Source of the DNA: Rheinheimera nanhaiensis E407-8
Lineage (GTDB): Bacteria; Pseudomonadota; Gammaproteobacteria; Enterobacterales; Alteromonadaceae
NCBI RefSeq assembly: GCF_000296695.1
Contig: NZ_BAFK01000020.1
Span: 1-64,000 of the forward strand
Direction: 5' to 3'
DNA length: 64,000 nt
Below, one piece after another: positions 63,447-64,000 of this stretch. Position 1 is the stretch's first letter, and every line of letters begins with the position of its first letter. Made by a program: the position numbers and the translations under genes. Under the pieces are notes generated by a model. The model had not been told where the DNA came from and did no database searches. It saw nothing but the letters and a program-made list of their open reading frames with translations.

Positions 63447-64000
63447 CTAATGCTTTATACGCTGTAACACCACCACATCATTTGCCGCTACCTGCAGGCG
63501 GTAACCATCGCGCCTGGCCAGATAATGAAAGGTGTTAAGGTGGAAAAAGCTAACATGGGTCGGGTCCAGCTTGTAGTGCCAGTTGGCAAAGGCTTCTGCG
63601 GTAGTATAGCGCTTGGTCATAATGGCCAGGGTGCCACCGGGTTTTAACAGCCGCTGCCATAGCGCCCATTCCTGCGCCGGGTTAACAAAATGCTCTATCG
63701 CCTCACTGCAGCTGATAAAGTCGTACTGCCGCTCGAGCACTGTGTTATCGGGTGCAAAAAACGGGTCCCAGACCGCCATCTGCTGGCCAGCTTCCGTCAG
63801 CATTTTTGCCAACAACGGGCCCGGGCCACAGCCAAAATCCAGCCCCTGCAGATCGCTACGGTCTAAAGCCTCCAGCAAGGGCGTCGCTAAGCGCTGTAAA
63901 AACCGGCGATAACCGCTGTCATTAATATCATTATTATGTAACTGATACTGGGCGTGCTCAGCGGCTGCTGACAGCAGGCTGCTTCTGTCGGCAAACACCA
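63447..64000 (-). CDS. SAM-dependent methyltransferase, truncated by the window edge
   Basis: The visible 184 codons hold a class I methyltransferase fold. The SAM motif is LDFGCGPGPLL, followed by DFISCSEAIEHF and LLKPGGTLAIMTKR. The first visible residues (LLSAAAEHAQYQLHNND) resemble the internal region of a family that has an N-terminal zinc-ribbon domain (CPxC) before it. The frame is open to the window end, so the true start lies outside and the visible GTG at 63998 is probably internal. The substrate is unknown. Confidence 0.8.
   Translation of the reverse strand, partial: VFADRSSLLSAAAEHAQYQLHNNDINDSGYRRFLQRLATPLLEALDRSDLQGLDFGCGPGPLLAKMLTEAGQQMAVWDPFFAPDNTVLERQYDFISCSEAIEHFVNPAQEWALWQRLLKPGGTLAIMTKRYTTAEAFANWHYKLDPTHVSFFHLNTFHYLARRDGYRLQVAANDVVVLQRIKH

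Overview
The window looks like the chromosome of a free-living Gammaproteobacterium of the Alteromonadales type. Rheinheimera, Alishewanella or Arsukibacterium relatives are the best guess. This rests on the mix of E. coli-like gene neighbourhoods (trmA-fabR-sthA; hemE-nudC/rsd; fkpA-slyX-yheV-yheS; yheT-yheU; pckA-nudE-yrfG-hslR-hslO) with a complete type II secretion operon, an FabR-linked desaturase and other families typical of that order. No rRNA operon, integrase, transposase, CRISPR array or prophage was found. Both ends are cut from a longer chromosome, and the last gene (minus strand, 63447 onward) runs off the window.

1-9.6 kb: a membrane-tethered RRM protein, trmA, fabR with an acyl-CoA desaturase behind a FabR-type operator, sthA, a TonB_C/Sel1 protein, hemE, nudC and rsd. 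A strong sigma-70 promoter and a terminator between hemE and nudC frame an unannotated small RNA of about 80 nt.

9.6-19 kb: FKBP lipoprotein, WD40 lipoprotein, slyX, yheV, yheS, two small conserved proteins, a 7Fe ferredoxin whose 3' end is tandemly triplicated, a COG2509 FAD dehydrogenase, a CLCA_X protein and a PAS-GAF-GGDEF diguanylate cyclase.

19.1-22.4 kb is the accessory part. It has an AT-rich two-gene cassette (HNH-like protein plus a 65-residue protein). Next to it is a translationally coupled three-gene operon: a putative pore-forming effector followed by two paralogous membrane proteins that look like tandem immunity proteins. This is the best candidate for an undescribed system.

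22.4-36.3 kb: a GMC oxidoreductase with a Tat-exported partner, separated by a repeat-like element; yheT-yheU; a choice-of-anchor I lipoprotein with a collagen-like linker; a CNNM/CBS protein; an RHH-PspA-YqiJ-YqiK membrane-maintenance operon with a palindrome inside its promoter; a chemoreceptor; and pckA.

36.5-51.4 kb: cysQ-nudE, yrfG, the gspC-N operon inserted in the ancestral yrfG-hslR junction, then hslR and hslO.

51.4-64 kb: a sigma-54 activator with a degenerate receiver, divergent from two genes with sigma-54-like promoters (helical-bundle and BON proteins); sbcD-sbcC; a DUF481 porin-like protein and MscS; tRNA-His; DUF1285; a periplasmic amidohydrolase; DUF2489; yihI; and a truncated methyltransferase.
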